A stretch of 64,000 bases of DNA from NCBI GenBank assembly GCA_026710435.1, contig JAPOQZ010000013.1:17027-81026 (forward strand), read 5' to 3'. Source of the DNA: a bacterium. GTDB taxonomy: Bacteria; Actinomycetota; Acidimicrobiia; Spongiisociales; Spongiisociaceae. Shown here in pieces: positions 47,625 to 56,924 of this stretch. Every line of letters begins with the position of its first letter. The stretch's first letter is position 1. Both the position numbers and the translations under genes were made by a program. The notes under the pieces are model-generated. The model made no database searches and was not told the origin of the DNA. It worked only from the letters and a program-made list of their open reading frames with translations.

Positions 47625-47944
47625 GCTACCTGCTCTGCCCTCCTAGGAGATTGCTGGCAACGAGGATCCGGGTTGCCCCTCGTTTCGCGGGCATGGGAGT
47701 TGGCCGGCGACCGCCGGGGTTTCTCAGTACCCGCCTAGGAGGTGCTGAACAATGACGATTGCTCGGGCCCGCCGCCCGCCAGTCCAGGAATCATGCCAGC
47801 GGTTGGCAGGCCGCCGGTGGATTGCTCAGCACCCTCCTACTGTCGTAGCGCCTTGCACGCGGTTGGCAGGCCGGTTCGATCTCCTCATCCGCTGCCAGAG
47901 GCGATAAAGTGGGCGCGGAGGAACATCGAAGGAGGCATCGCGCC
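47625..47944. other. 320-bp intergenic region with a mobile element
   Basis: It separates the minus-strand aminotransferase from the pyruvate dehydrogenase gene. It holds miniature element copy 2 (47738-47837) and, to its right, GCGGTTGGCAGGCCG at 47859-47873, repeating an internal element segment (47799-47813). The pdh ribosome site GGAGG is at 47931-47935. The pdh promoter must lie here, possibly affected by the insertion. Confidence 0.7.
47738..47837 (-). mobile_element. 100-bp miniature inverted-repeat element, copy 2
   Basis: Same element as 35955-36055 in the opposite orientation, one base shorter (GGAGGTGCTG at the left end lacks a G) and differing at about seven positions. It is also flanked by TA on both sides (47736-47737, 47838-47839). 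It lies about 100 bp upstream of the pyruvate dehydrogenase start. Confidence 0.88.
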
Positions 47945-50644
47945 GTGATGATCGACGGGTTCTTCCACCAGCTCCCTGACATCGACCCCGACGAGACCCA
48001 GGAATGGCTCGACTCGCTCGAGTCGATCGTCAACGAGCGCGGGAAGACACGAGCCCACTTCCTGATGCGCGCCCTGCTCCAGCGCGCCAGACAACTCCAG
48101 ATCGGTTACCCGGCCACGGTCTCCACCCCGTACTTGAACACCATTCCGGCCGAGGAGCAGGCCTGGTTCCCCGGTGACGAGTACCTGGAGAAGCGGATCC
48201 GGCGTTTCATCAGATGGAACGCTGCGGTGATGGTGGTCAGGGCCAACAAGAAAGCGGAAGGCATAGGAGGCCACCTATCCACCTTCGCGTCCTCCGCCGC
48301 ACAGTACGAGGTCGGGTTCAATCACTTCTTCCGCGGCAAGGCGAGCGGGACTCCGGGCGACCATGTGTACATCCAGGGCCACGCCGCTCCGGGAATCTAC
48401 GCCCGGGCGTTCCTGGAGCGCCGCCTCGACGAGGAGAACCTGGACAACTTCCGGCGCGAGCTGTCCGGAAACGGTCTCTCGTCCTATCCGCACCCCCGGC
48501 TGATGCCCGACTTCTGGGAGTACCCCACCGTATCGATGGGCCTGGGACCGATCGCCTCCATCTACCAAGCCCGCTTCAACCGTTACCTCCACAACCGCCG
48601 CCTGGACGACACCAGCGAGTCCCGCATCTGGTGTTTCGTCGGCGATGGGGAGTGCGACGAGCCGGAAACGCTCGGTTCGATCTCCCTCGCGGCCCGTGAG
48701 CGGCTCGACAACCTGATCTGGGTGGTCAACTGCAACCTGCAGCGGCTCGACGGCCCCGTCCGGGGCAACGGCAAGATCATCCAGGAATTGGAGGCCGTCT
48801 TCCGCGGAGCGGGCTGGAACGTGATCAAGGTCGTCTGGGGTTGGAGTTGGGACGAATTGCTGGCTCGCGATGTCGACGGGGTGCTCGTCCAACGGATGAA
48901 CGCCACCGTGGACGGCGAGTACCAGCGGCTCCAGGTCGCTCCTGGTTCCGAGATCCGGGAAATGTTCTTCGGGCCGGATCCCCGCCTCAGGCGGATGGTG
49001 GCCCACCTCTCGGACCGCCACCTCGAAAAGTTGCCCAGGGGCGGGCACGACTACAAGAAGCTGTACGCGGCCTACAAGGCGGCGACGGAGCAGGTCGGTG
49101 CCCCCACCGTGATCCTCGCCAAGACCATCAAAGGATGGACACTGGGACCCGACATCGAGGGTCGCAACGCCACCCACCAGATAAAGAAGATGTCGAATGA
49201 CCAGTTCCGCCAACTCAGGGTCCGGCTGAGCCTCCAGGACGACATACCGGCCCAACTGCTCGAGGATGGCAATGAGCTTCCGTATTGCCGGTTCGGCGTG
49301 GATACACCCGAGTACCAGTACATGATGGACCGCCGCAAGGCGCTGGAGGGCACGCTTCCCAGCCGCACGGTCCAGGTGAAGCGGCACATCAAGCTCCCCG
49401 ATCCTTCGATCTACGGGGAGTTCCACCAAGGGACCGGGTCCTTCCCCGTCTCCACGACCATGGCCTACGTAAGGCTTCTGAGGAGTCTGGCAAGGGACGG
49501 GAACTTCGGCCGGCGGATGGTGCCGATCGTCCCCGACGAGGCCCGCACGTTCGGGATGGACGGCCTGTTCAGAGAGCTGAAGATCTACGCCGCGGCGGGT
49601 CAGAAGTACGAGCCGATCGATGCACAATTGCTGCTCTCCTACAAGGAATCCCAGGACGGGCAGATCCTCGAGGAGGGAATCACCGAGGCCGGCTCGATGT
49701 GCAGCTTCATCGCTTCCGGCACCTCGTACGCGGACCGCGGCGTCCAGACCGTGCCGTTCTTCACCTTCTACTCGATGTTCGGGTTCCAGCGGGTCGGAGA
49801 TCTGATCTGGCAGGCCGCCGATGCGAGAGCCCGCGGCTTCCTCATGGGAGGCACTGCCGGCCGGACGACGCTGGAGGGCGAAGGGTTGCAGCACCAGGAC
49901 GGGCACAGCCATGTTCTCGCTTCGACCAACCCGGGAGTGGTCTCCTACGATCCCGCCTTCGCTTACGAGTTGGCGGTGATCGTCGAACATGGACTGCACC
50001 GTATGTGTGTCGATCGTGATGACATCATCTTCTACATCACCATCTACAACGAGACCTATCCCCAACCCGAGATGCCCGAAAAGGTCCGGGAAGGCATCGT
50101 CAACGGTATGTACCGCTTCGCCGAGGCAGCGCCGGACACCTCGCACCGGGCAGCCATCCTGTTCTCGGGCCCCAGCCACAGTGCGGCCGTGTGGGCGAGG
50201 GACGAGTTGGCAGAGAGGTACGACGTGGGCGCCGAACTCTGGAGCGTTACGTCCTACGGCATGCTGCGGGACGATGCCCTCTCCACCGAGCGGCGGAACC
50301 GGCTCCATCCCCACGAAAAGCCCAGCCAACCCAGGGTGACTCGAGAACTGGCAGCGGTCGGCGGACCGGTGGTGGCGGTGACCGACTACATGCGCGCCGT
50401 TCCCGACCAGGTCTCCCGCTGGATTCCCCACCCGTACACGTCATTGGGGACCGACGGGTTCGGCCGGTCGGATACCCGTGATGCATTGCGGCGGTTCTTC
50501 GAGGTGGACGGTCCACACGTCGTCGTCGCCGTGCTAGCGCAGCTCGCTGCCGAGGGGAAGACAGATCCCCGGGCGGTAGCCGCGGCCATTGAACGCTACG
50601 GAATCGCGGTCGAGGCCGTCGATCCCTGGCATGCAGACGATTGA
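47945..50644 (+). CDS. aceE: Pyruvate dehydrogenase E1 component, homodimeric type
   Basis: An ~899-residue TPP enzyme that decarboxylates pyruvate and passes the acetyl group to E2 lipoyl domains. The single long chain, with SASSAAQYEVGFNHFF-like N-terminal region (TFASSAAQYEVGFNHFF) and the Mg-TPP motif GDGECDEPET...N, is the homodimeric AceE type used by actinobacteria and proteobacteria. GTG 47945 (nine bases after GGAGG) or ATG 47948 is the start. E2 and E3 genes are not adjacent, as is common in actinobacteria. Confidence 0.96.
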   Translation: MMIDGFFHQLPDIDPDETQEWLDSLESIVNERGKTRAHFLMRALLQRARQLQIGYPATVSTPYLNTIPAEEQAWFPGDEYLEKRIRRFIRWNAAVMVVRANKKAEGIGGHLSTFASSAAQYEVGFNHFFRGKASGTPGDHVYIQGHAAPGIYARAFLERRLDEENLDNFRRELSGNGLSSYPHPRLMPDFWEYPTVSMGLGPIASIYQARFNRYLHNRRLDDTSESRIWCFVGDGECDEPETLGSISLAARERLDNLIWVVNCNLQRLDGPVRGNGKIIQELEAVFRGAGWNVIKVVWGWSWDELLARDVDGVLVQRMNATVDGEYQRLQVAPGSEIREMFFGPDPRLRRMVAHLSDRHLEKLPRGGHDYKKLYAAYKAATEQVGAPTVILAKTIKGWTLGPDIEGRNATHQIKKMSNDQFRQLRVRLSLQDDIPAQLLEDGNELPYCRFGVDTPEYQYMMDRRKALEGTLPSRTVQVKRHIKLPDPSIYGEFHQGTGSFPVSTTMAYVRLLRSLARDGNFGRRMVPIVPDEARTFGMDGLFRELKIYAAAGQKYEPIDAQLLLSYKESQDGQILEEGITEAGSMCSFIASGTSYADRGVQTVPFFTFYSMFGFQRVGDLIWQAADARARGFLMGGTAGRTTLEGEGLQHQDGHSHVLASTNPGVVSYDPAFAYELAVIVEHGLHRMCVDRDDIIFYITIYNETYPQPEMPEKVREGIVNGMYRFAEAAPDTSHRAAILFSGPSHSAAVWARDELAERYDVGAELWSVTSYGMLRDDALSTERRNRLHPHEKPSQPRVTRELAAVGGPVVAVTDYMRAVPDQVSRWIPHPYTSLGTDGFGRSDTRDALRRFFEVDGPHVVVAVLAQLAAEGKTDPRAVAAAIERYGIAVEAVDPWHADD

Positions 50645-50655
50645 CGACGGAAGGT

Positions 50656-51693
50656 ATGCCCTTGAAAGCATGGGTCGTTCGCGCCGGCAAGGACGGTGAG
50701 AATGAGGACTTCGCCCTGGAAGAGGGTGTGGTCGTTATCGGTTGGGACGAGTTGGGCGACTTGTCGGCCGTGACGACACGCGAAGAGGTCCGCGAGATGC
50801 TCGTAGCTACCGGATACGCACAGGGCGGCAAGTTGCTGAACCACGCCGGGCAGGTCTTCCGCTTCGTCAATGAAATCGACATCGGAGATCTGGTGGTGCT
50901 GCCTGCCAAGAGGACGAGGACCCTGGCAGTAGGGCGGTGTGCTGGAGGATACGAGTTCCGGCCTGACAATCCGGATGGCTGCCGCCACGTTCGTCCCGTC
51001 GAGTGGCTACTGACCGAGCAACCACGAAACTCCCTTGGCCAAGACCTCCTCCACACGCTGGGAGGACTGCATACCGTCTTCAGCCCCAAGCGGAATAACG
51101 CCGTCGTCCGTCTAGTCGAGTTCTCTGAAACTGGCCGCGATCCAGAGCTCCGTCGGTCGGACGACACATCTCACGAGGACGGGACGGACTCGATCGACGA
51201 GGAAGCCGCGGTGAATATGGAGCAACTAGCCATCGACGGCATCGCGGCTCATATCGCGGGGACCTTCAAAGGACGAGGGCTGGAGAGACTGGTCAAGGCG
51301 ATTCTCGACGCGGAGGGCTACACCACCACTTGGTCTCCCGCCGGTCCCGATGGCGGCGTCGACGTGCTAGCCGCCACTGGGCCGCTTGGTTTCGAGGCGC
51401 CCAGGATCGCTGTCCAGGTCAAGTCGGGACAGACATCCGTAGACGCGCCTACGATGCGCAACCTCCTCGGCGCCGCCCGCAACTTCGGCGCGGAGATGGC
51501 GCTGTTCGTGTCGTGGAGTGGCTTCAACCGGGGTGCTCGGAGGCTGGCACGGGACCAGTGGTTCAACCTCCGAACCTGGGACTCGGGAGATCTGATCGAC
51601 AAGATCACCGAGACCTACGACCGTCTCCCGGAGGAGATCCAGGCGGCGCTCCCGCTCAAGCAGATCTGGACTCTGGCGCACGACGACACATAG
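50656..51693 (+). CDS. Mrr-like restriction endonuclease
   Basis: A 345-residue protein with an N-terminal domain (AWVVRAGKDGENEDFALEEG, GWDELGDLS) common in stand-alone Mrr-type nucleases and a C-terminal Mrr catalytic domain: LERLVKAILDAEGY, then PDGGVDV with D236, and VQVKSG with Q254 and K256, i.e. the PD-(D/E)xK site in its Q-x-K form. Such enzymes cut modified or foreign DNA. No methyltransferase gene adjoins, which suits a modification-dependent nuclease. ATG 50656 is favoured by homology although GGAAGG lies very close; TTG 50641, overlapping the aceE stop, is the alternative. Confidence 0.85.
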   Translation: MPLKAWVVRAGKDGENEDFALEEGVVVIGWDELGDLSAVTTREEVREMLVATGYAQGGKLLNHAGQVFRFVNEIDIGDLVVLPAKRTRTLAVGRCAGGYEFRPDNPDGCRHVRPVEWLLTEQPRNSLGQDLLHTLGGLHTVFSPKRNNAVVRLVEFSETGRDPELRRSDDTSHEDGTDSIDEEAAVNMEQLAIDGIAAHIAGTFKGRGLERLVKAILDAEGYTTTWSPAGPDGGVDVLAATGPLGFEAPRIAVQVKSGQTSVDAPTMRNLLGAARNFGAEMALFVSWSGFNRGARRLARDQWFNLRTWDSGDLIDKITETYDRLPEEIQAALPLKQIWTLAHDDT

Positions 51694-51733
51694 GTGATCG
51701 CTTGACGGATCTTGCCACACGGAAGGGATCAGC

Positions 51734-52588
51734 GTGACAGGATCGACGCTGGAGTGGCACCCGGGTTCGAGCGACGCGCTGTTGCTGCTCGGCCACGCTA
51801 CGGGATTCTGCAAGGAGATCTGGCGACCGGTCGTCGCCGAGCTACGCAAGCAGGGCATCGACGCTGCTGCCCTGGCCTGGGACGCCAGGGGCCATGGAAG
51901 CTCTGTTCCCCTCGACTCGCCGGTCACGTGGTGGACGTTCGGTCGCGACCTGCTCGACCTGATCGACGAACTGTCACCTACCGCCCCTGTGGTGGGTGTA
52001 GGACACTCGATGGGGGGAGCGGCCACGGTCATGGCGGAACTGATCCGACCGGGGTTGCTGGCCGGGATGGTGCTGATCGAACCGGTGATCATCCCTCGGT
52101 ACTTACGTAGCTCGCGCGAACACCCCCTGGCGACGATGGCGGCCAAGCGTCGCCCGACCTTCCCGTCACGTGAAGCTGCGGCTTCTTCATACCGTTCGAA
52201 GCCGCTGTTCAGCCGGTGGCACGAGGATGCCTTCTCCGGGTACCTGGAAGGAGGTCTGGTGCCTCATGCCGATGGTGTTGTCCTGGCTTGCCTTCCCGAG
52301 GCGGAGTCGGCCGTCTTCGCGGCCAGCACGGAGACCGGTTTGTTCGAGCGCCTGGACGAGTTGACCCCGCCGATCAGGTTGTTGATTTCCGATTATCCCG
52401 GCGAGTTGGAAGCTGTGATGAACGCCCTGGAGGGTCGGCTCCCGAACGCCGAGACCTCGTTCCTGTTGGGCCAGTCCCATATGGTGGTGATGGAGCGTCC
52501 CGACCTGGTAGCCGCAGAGATAGCCGACTTCATAAGGGATCCCGGAGTAGGTGTCATCAGTTGTGCTTCCTCCGGATCCAGTCTTTAA
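51734..52588 (+). CDS. Alpha/beta-hydrolase
   Basis: A 284-residue hydrolase. The oxyanion segment HATGF (21-25), nucleophile elbow GHSMGG with Ser92, and a late His in LGQSHMVV are in the expected order, with LLISDYPGEL preceding the His where the acid residue sits. GTG 51734 is the start (AGGGATCA upstream). Fifth-strand and cap features resemble general esterase/acyltransferase-type proteins; the substrate cannot be predicted. It partly overlaps the frame that leads to the antitoxin remnant. Confidence 0.85.
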   Translation: MTGSTLEWHPGSSDALLLLGHATGFCKEIWRPVVAELRKQGIDAAALAWDARGHGSSVPLDSPVTWWTFGRDLLDLIDELSPTAPVVGVGHSMGGAATVMAELIRPGLLAGMVLIEPVIIPRYLRSSREHPLATMAAKRRPTFPSREAAASSYRSKPLFSRWHEDAFSGYLEGGLVPHADGVVLACLPEAESAVFAASTETGLFERLDELTPPIRLLISDYPGELEAVMNALEGRLPNAETSFLLGQSHMVVMERPDLVAAEIADFIRDPGVGVISCASSGSSL

Positions 52589-52647
52589 GAATGTAACCTC
52601 TCGTCATACACGCCTAGTATATGATTTCATTATTGATTCACTAGTAG

Positions 52648-52909
52648 TTAGGACGCTTTCAGCCTCCGAGTTCAAGGCCAAGTGCCTCAAGCTGATGGAC
52701 GAGGTTGAGGACACCCGAGTGCCGATCATGGTCGCCGAACGTGGTCGGCCGTGGCACGCTTGGTCCCGGTAGAGTCGGCACGACGGGCGACAAGAGGGCT
52801 GCATCCTGAGTTCTCCGGTCTCTGCGACGAGCCGTCCGAAACGGTGATCGATCCCGCGGACACCGAGTTGACGGCTACCGACCAAGGAACGGATGGCGGT
52901 GGTTCTTAG
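52648..52909 (+). pseudogene. Phd/YefM-type antitoxin, frameshifted
   Basis: The segment VRTLSASEFKAKCLKLMDEV is the typical N-terminus of a Phd-family antitoxin (DNA-binding part), followed by ERGRP; the next residues should be VARLVPV. These are found one base out of frame (GTGGCACGCTTGGTCCCGGT at 52751), and that frame then continues to TAG at 52907-52909. No ATG, GTG or TTG exists at the proper start, which is preceded by an A/T-rich patch (52585-52650). No toxin gene follows. Read as the remains of a toxin-antitoxin locus. Confidence 0.72.
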
Positions 52910-52994
52910 AGGGCTCATCCTGCCGAGCGAGCCAACGCGCATTTCCCGCTTCCCTGAAGGACGGCGGCTGCCATCCCGAGATCGGGAACGCGGG

Positions 52995-53882
52995 TCAGCC
53001 GATGGCGGCGCCGATCCCGAGCCCGATGCCAACGAGGAGGTGCAGTCGGGCGGTACCCTCGAGCACAGTGATCAAGGCAGGTCCGTCCGTCGTCGCGCGG
53101 ATGCTCCTGATCAGCGGCACGGCTAACGGAGCCGTGAACAGGGCCAGCGCAGTCCAGCGTGGGACCACCCCGACCGCAGCCACTGCAGCGGTCACCACGA
53201 ATGCCGTGGCCACGATGACCGTGTAGAAGGTTCGGGCGCGGTTCCGGCCCAGTGCCACCGCCAGGGTCCGCTTGCCCGCCGCCTCGTCGGTATCGATGTC
53301 TCGGACGTTGTTGGCCACGAGTATCGCCGACGCGGTCAGCCCGACCGGTATGGCCAGGAGCCAGGCCTCCAGTGGGGCGGTTCCGTCGTGGGCGTAGCGG
53401 GTACCAACCGTGGCGACGAGACCGAAGAAGACGAATACCGATATCTCTCCCAGTCCCCGGTAGCCGTACGGGGAAGGCCCGCCCGTGTAGGTCAACGTGG
53501 CCAGGATGGCCACGGCGCCTATGCCCACCACCACCCAACTGGTTATCGACGCTATGTACAGGCCGCACACCGCGGCCATCGCGAACATGGTCCAAGCCCC
53601 GACCCACACCTGCCGCGAGGTCAGCAGGCCCGTCGCCACTGCACGGGTAGGCCCGATGCGGGTCTCCGGGTCTGCCCCCCGGCGCGCATCGGAGACATCG
53701 TTGGCGAAGTTGGCCGCCACCTGGAAGCTGAGGGCACAGATCAACGCGGCCGCCATCGCGTCGATCCGGAACACCCCGCTCCCGGCGGCCAGGCCGCATC
53801 CCACGAGCACGGGGGCCACGGCCGCCCACAAGGTGCGCGGCCTTGCGGCCAGGATCCACGGGTTCTGACGAGAGGCCTTCAT
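52995..53882 (-). CDS. menA: 1,4-dihydroxy-2-naphthoate polyprenyltransferase
   Basis: A 295-residue UbiA-superfamily membrane enzyme that attaches the prenyl tail to DHNA in menaquinone synthesis. The two Asp-rich metal sites are visible: [11 protein letters not shown] early and [16 protein letters not shown] later. About eight membrane helices. The start [15 protein letters not shown] region is typical of MenA. ATG 53882 is chosen; ATG 53903 is possible and would overlap the divergent arfB start. It indicates menaquinone-based respiration. Confidence 0.9.
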   Translation of the reverse strand: MKASRQNPWILAARPRTLWAAVAPVLVGCGLAAGSGVFRIDAMAAALICALSFQVAANFANDVSDARRGADPETRIGPTRAVATGLLTSRQVWVGAWTMFAMAAVCGLYIASITSWVVVGIGAVAILATLTYTGGPSPYGYRGLGEISVFVFFGLVATVGTRYAHDGTAPLEAWLLAIPVGLTASAILVANNVRDIDTDEAAGKRTLAVALGRNRARTFYTVIVATAFVVTAAVAAVGVVPRWTALALFTAPLAVPLIRSIRATTDGPALITVLEGTARLHLLVGIGLGIGAAIG

Positions 53883-53901
53883 CCGGCTAGTTTCGCTCAA
53901 C

Positions 53902-54342
53902 ATGAGCGCAAACTCGAACCGTGACCTCGTGCTCCAGCGGGGACCGGTCATCCCGGCCCGCGAACTCCGCTGGGACTTCGGACCCTCTTCGGGGCCGGGA
54001 GGGCAGCACGTCAACCGGGCGAACACCCGCGTGGGGCTGACTTTCTCGATCCTGAGATCGACTGCGCTCACCGAACGCGAGAAGGAGCGGATCCAGAGGC
54101 GGCTGGAAGGAAGGCTGCGCTCGGGAGCAGTGCGGGTGGTGGTGGACGACCACCGGTCCCAGTGGAGGAATCGCCAAGTCGCCAGGCAACGGCTCCGCGC
54201 AGTGCTCGACGATGCCCTCAAGCCCGATCCACCCGCCAGACGCCCGGTCAGGCCCGGACCTGCAGCACGTCGGAGGCGCCGGGAGGCCAAGCGGCGCCGG
54301 TCGGAGATCAAGCGGCTGAGACGCCCTCCCGGACTCGAGTAG
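53902..54342 (+). CDS. arfB: Alternative ribosome-rescue factor (ArfB/YaeJ-type peptidyl-tRNA hydrolase)
   Basis: A 146-residue protein with the release-factor catalytic motif GGQ (33-35) in SSGPGGQHVNRANTRV and a long basic C-terminal tail (RRRRREAKRRR) that in ArfB enters the mRNA channel of stalled ribosomes. It lacks the stop-codon-recognition domain of true release factors. It diverges from menA with almost no intergenic space. Confidence 0.92.
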   Translation: MSANSNRDLVLQRGPVIPARELRWDFGPSSGPGGQHVNRANTRVGLTFSILRSTALTEREKERIQRRLEGRLRSGAVRVVVDDHRSQWRNRQVARQRLRAVLDDALKPDPPARRPVRPGPAARRRRREAKRRRSEIKRLRRPPGLE

Positions 54343-54387
54343 CCTGGCTGCTGCACCGCCTTCGATCCTGCTGGCTGGCGGCGGCGC

Positions 54388-55311
54388 TCAGACCTCGCGC
54401 AGACTGATCACGAGTGCGCCCAAGAGCACCAAGCTCGTACCTGCAACCTGAAGCGGCAACACCGTGTCGCCACGGACCAGCACCCCGAGAACCATGGCAA
54501 CCACGGGCAGGAAGTAGATAGGCACACTTCCGCGTGTGGGACCCACCCTCCCTGCGAACAGGGTGACCATAACGAACGCCAGCCCGGTGTTGAGCACTCC
54601 GAGCACCGTCACAGCCACGACCGACTCGATGGTCCACACCGAATCCCGGAGGGCGGCCATCCCGAACGGCGCGGTGAGGACCGCCGCCAACCCGAGCGCC
54701 CACATCATCACTGCGGGGGCCCCGTAGCGCTGTTGAAGAGGCACCGACACGTTGAACGACAGGCCGTACAAGACCGCCGCCACTACAGCTAGAAGGATTC
54801 CCCATGCCGCGGTCGGCGACCCTTGGGCGGCCGGGAGCCCCACCATCATCGACCCGGCAAAGCCGAGCAGGATACCCGCCGCCTGGCGGAGACGGGGCAA
54901 CGTACGCAGCAGCAGCATCGCGATGATCGCGCTGAAGATCGGAACCAGCGAGTTGATCATCCCCGCCATCGCGGAACTTATGTGCTGCTGGGAGATCGGG
55001 CCCAGCAGGAACCCGACAGCAGGCCAGCTGACACCGAGAACGGCCACCCGTCCCCAATCGCTCCGGTCCACCGGCTTCCGGGCTGCCGGGAACCCGACCA
55101 GCACCGCAAAGCCGAGAGTGACGCGTATCCATGTCACCAGCGGGGGTTCGAACGCCTCGAGCCCTATGTCGATGAGAATGTATGAAGAGCCCCAGACGAG
55201 CACGATGCCGACCAGCAAGGCCCACTCGGCGAAACCGAACGGCCCCCGCCGCGTACCGGGGGCGGTTTCGAGTAGCGGAGGTCGGCGCGATCGATCCGGG
55301 GAGGAGGACAT
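54388..55311 (-). CDS. EamA/DMT-family transporter (2)
   Basis: A 307-residue ten-helix exporter with two EamA repeats. After a ~27-residue hydrophilic N-terminus, WALLVGIVLVWGSSYILIDI opens the first helix; VPIYFLPVVAMVLGVLVRGD occurs in the last repeat. ATG 55311 has AGGAGG-type complement (TCCTCCTC at 55300-55307 on the plus strand, i.e. GAGGAGGA antisense is absent), so the start is judged mainly from the protein; ATG 55410 upstream is less likely. Substrate unknown. Confidence 0.86.
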   Translation of the reverse strand: MSSSPDRSRRPPLLETAPGTRRGPFGFAEWALLVGIVLVWGSSYILIDIGLEAFEPPLVTWIRVTLGFAVLVGFPAARKPVDRSDWGRVAVLGVSWPAVGFLLGPISQQHISSAMAGMINSLVPIFSAIIAMLLLRTLPRLRQAAGILLGFAGSMMVGLPAAQGSPTAAWGILLAVVAAVLYGLSFNVSVPLQQRYGAPAVMMWALGLAAVLTAPFGMAALRDSVWTIESVVAVTVLGVLNTGLAFVMVTLFAGRVGPTRGSVPIYFLPVVAMVLGVLVRGDTVLPLQVAGTSLVLLGALVISLREV

Positions 55312-55452
55312 CAACGGAACGAGGGTAGCCGGCAGGGGCGCCCGGACGCCTACCCGGACCCAGCGCCCGAAGCATGTGGACGGATGATCGACGCATCCGG
55401 CTGCGCCCACCCCTCGGCATCAACAGAGCAGCTCCGTGCGTATGATCGAGCG

Positions 55453-56739
55453 ATGGGCGATGAGATGACCAACGAGTCCAAGAGGTCTTCGAACCTACGG
55501 TCCGAGGACTGGGTGGCGGTGTGGACGGGCGGGGCACTGATCCTGATCGTCCTAGTCGGCATCAGACCCTCGGTCCCCACCTTCTCGTGGGGTCCGGACC
55601 TGGCGGGCAGGTTCGCCTGGTTGGATACTCTAGGGCTCACCGCCGTCTTGGGCGTCCTTCTGCTGGTGCTCTGCGGGGCAGCCATGCGCTTCATGGGTCG
55701 CCCCGCAGGACCGTTGCTGGTTGCCTTCCCCGTAATCTTCGTGCTCGCCTGGGTTGCCCGTGTCATAGCCGGCCATGGCGTGGTCAAAGGATGGGGGATC
55801 ACCTATGTGATCGTTGCCCTGTGCCTGGGGATGCTGATCTCAAACTCTTTATCCCTTCCCGCTTGGCTAAGCGAAGGGATCAGGACCGAGTTCTACATCA
55901 AGACAGGCCTGGTAATACTGGGTACGAACGTTCTCTTCGGTGAGATCCTCCGTGCCGGGCTACTCGGCCTGGGCCAGGCCCTGCTGGTAATCCTGGCGGT
56001 CTGGTACCTGTGTTTCTGGATCTCCCGCCGCCTGAGGCTCGACGACGAATTCTCGGCCATGCTGGCCTCGGCGGTTTCGATCTGCGGCGTATCGGCGGCC
56101 ATCGCCACCTGTGGTGCTGTCTCCGGTGACCGCAAGCGGCTCTCGCACGTAACCTCGCTGGTCCTGATCGTCGCTGTTCCGATGACCATCGTGATGCCCT
56201 GGGTCGTGGAGCGGTTCCGGATGCCATCCGTCGTAGGAGGCGCCTGGCTGGGGGGAACCATCGACACGTCCGGGGCGGTGGTGGCAGCAGGTGAGATCCT
56301 CGGGGAGTCGGCACTCAACGCGGCGGTCATCGTAAAGTTCTCCCAGAATGCCCTGCTGGGTCTCGCGGCGTTCGCAATATCGCTGTGGTGGGCGCTGCGC
56401 GGCGACCGGGCAGGAGACCGGCCGGCCGTCTCGGTCATCTGGCATCGGTTTCCCAAGTTCGTCCTGGGCTTCATGGGGACGTCCATGCTCTTTTCCTTCA
56501 TCGTGAGCACCGGGACCGTCGCTCAGACCGCCGGCCTGATGAAGGAACTGCGGACGTGGTGGTTTGCTCTCGCGTTCGTATGCATCGGGCTCGAGACCCG
56601 CTTCCGCGACCTGGTTTCGATGGAGCGTGGACGCCCCGCCATGGCCTTCCTGCTCGCGCAGGGTGCCAACATCGTCTGGACCCTGGTGGTGGCCTACCTG
56701 CTTTTCGGAGGTGTCCTGTTCGATATTCCGGCTCTCTGA
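55453..56739 (+). CDS. YeiH/UPF0324-family membrane transporter
   Basis: A 428-residue membrane protein with about ten helices. EFYIKTGLVILGTNVLFGEIL and SVSICGVSAAIATCGAVSGD are highly characteristic of the YeiH/UPF0324 family, putative sulfate or anion exporters; GGTIDTSGAVVAAGEILG is the second repeat's conserved turn. ATG 55453 was preferred to an in-frame ATG at 55384. No sulfur-metabolism genes adjoin, so the substrate is open. Confidence 0.9.
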   Translation: MGDEMTNESKRSSNLRSEDWVAVWTGGALILIVLVGIRPSVPTFSWGPDLAGRFAWLDTLGLTAVLGVLLLVLCGAAMRFMGRPAGPLLVAFPVIFVLAWVARVIAGHGVVKGWGITYVIVALCLGMLISNSLSLPAWLSEGIRTEFYIKTGLVILGTNVLFGEILRAGLLGLGQALLVILAVWYLCFWISRRLRLDDEFSAMLASAVSICGVSAAIATCGAVSGDRKRLSHVTSLVLIVAVPMTIVMPWVVERFRMPSVVGGAWLGGTIDTSGAVVAAGEILGESALNAAVIVKFSQNALLGLAAFAISLWWALRGDRAGDRPAVSVIWHRFPKFVLGFMGTSMLFSFIVSTGTVAQTAGLMKELRTWWFALAFVCIGLETRFRDLVSMERGRPAMAFLLAQGANIVWTLVVAYLLFGGVLFDIPAL

Positions 56740-56924
56740 CCGGATCCAGACGGCATCGGCGTCCATCGCCTACCTGCGAACCGCGACGGCCGGGCGGCTG
56801 ATCCCCCGGGGCGGGTCTGCTCCCCCGGCCCAGTCGGAAATACAAGCCGGTACCGACCGCGAATGCGCATCCATCCGGGACGGCTAGAGTTCGGGACATC
56901 GGTACTGCCTATCGTTGGTGTTCG

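Noticed and set aside
48275..50431. A 718-codon open frame on the minus strand opposite pyruvate dehydrogenase
   Set aside because: High-GC genomes give long antisense frames; its composition is His/Pro/Gly/Arg-rich with no domain, and the plus strand encodes a textbook E1.
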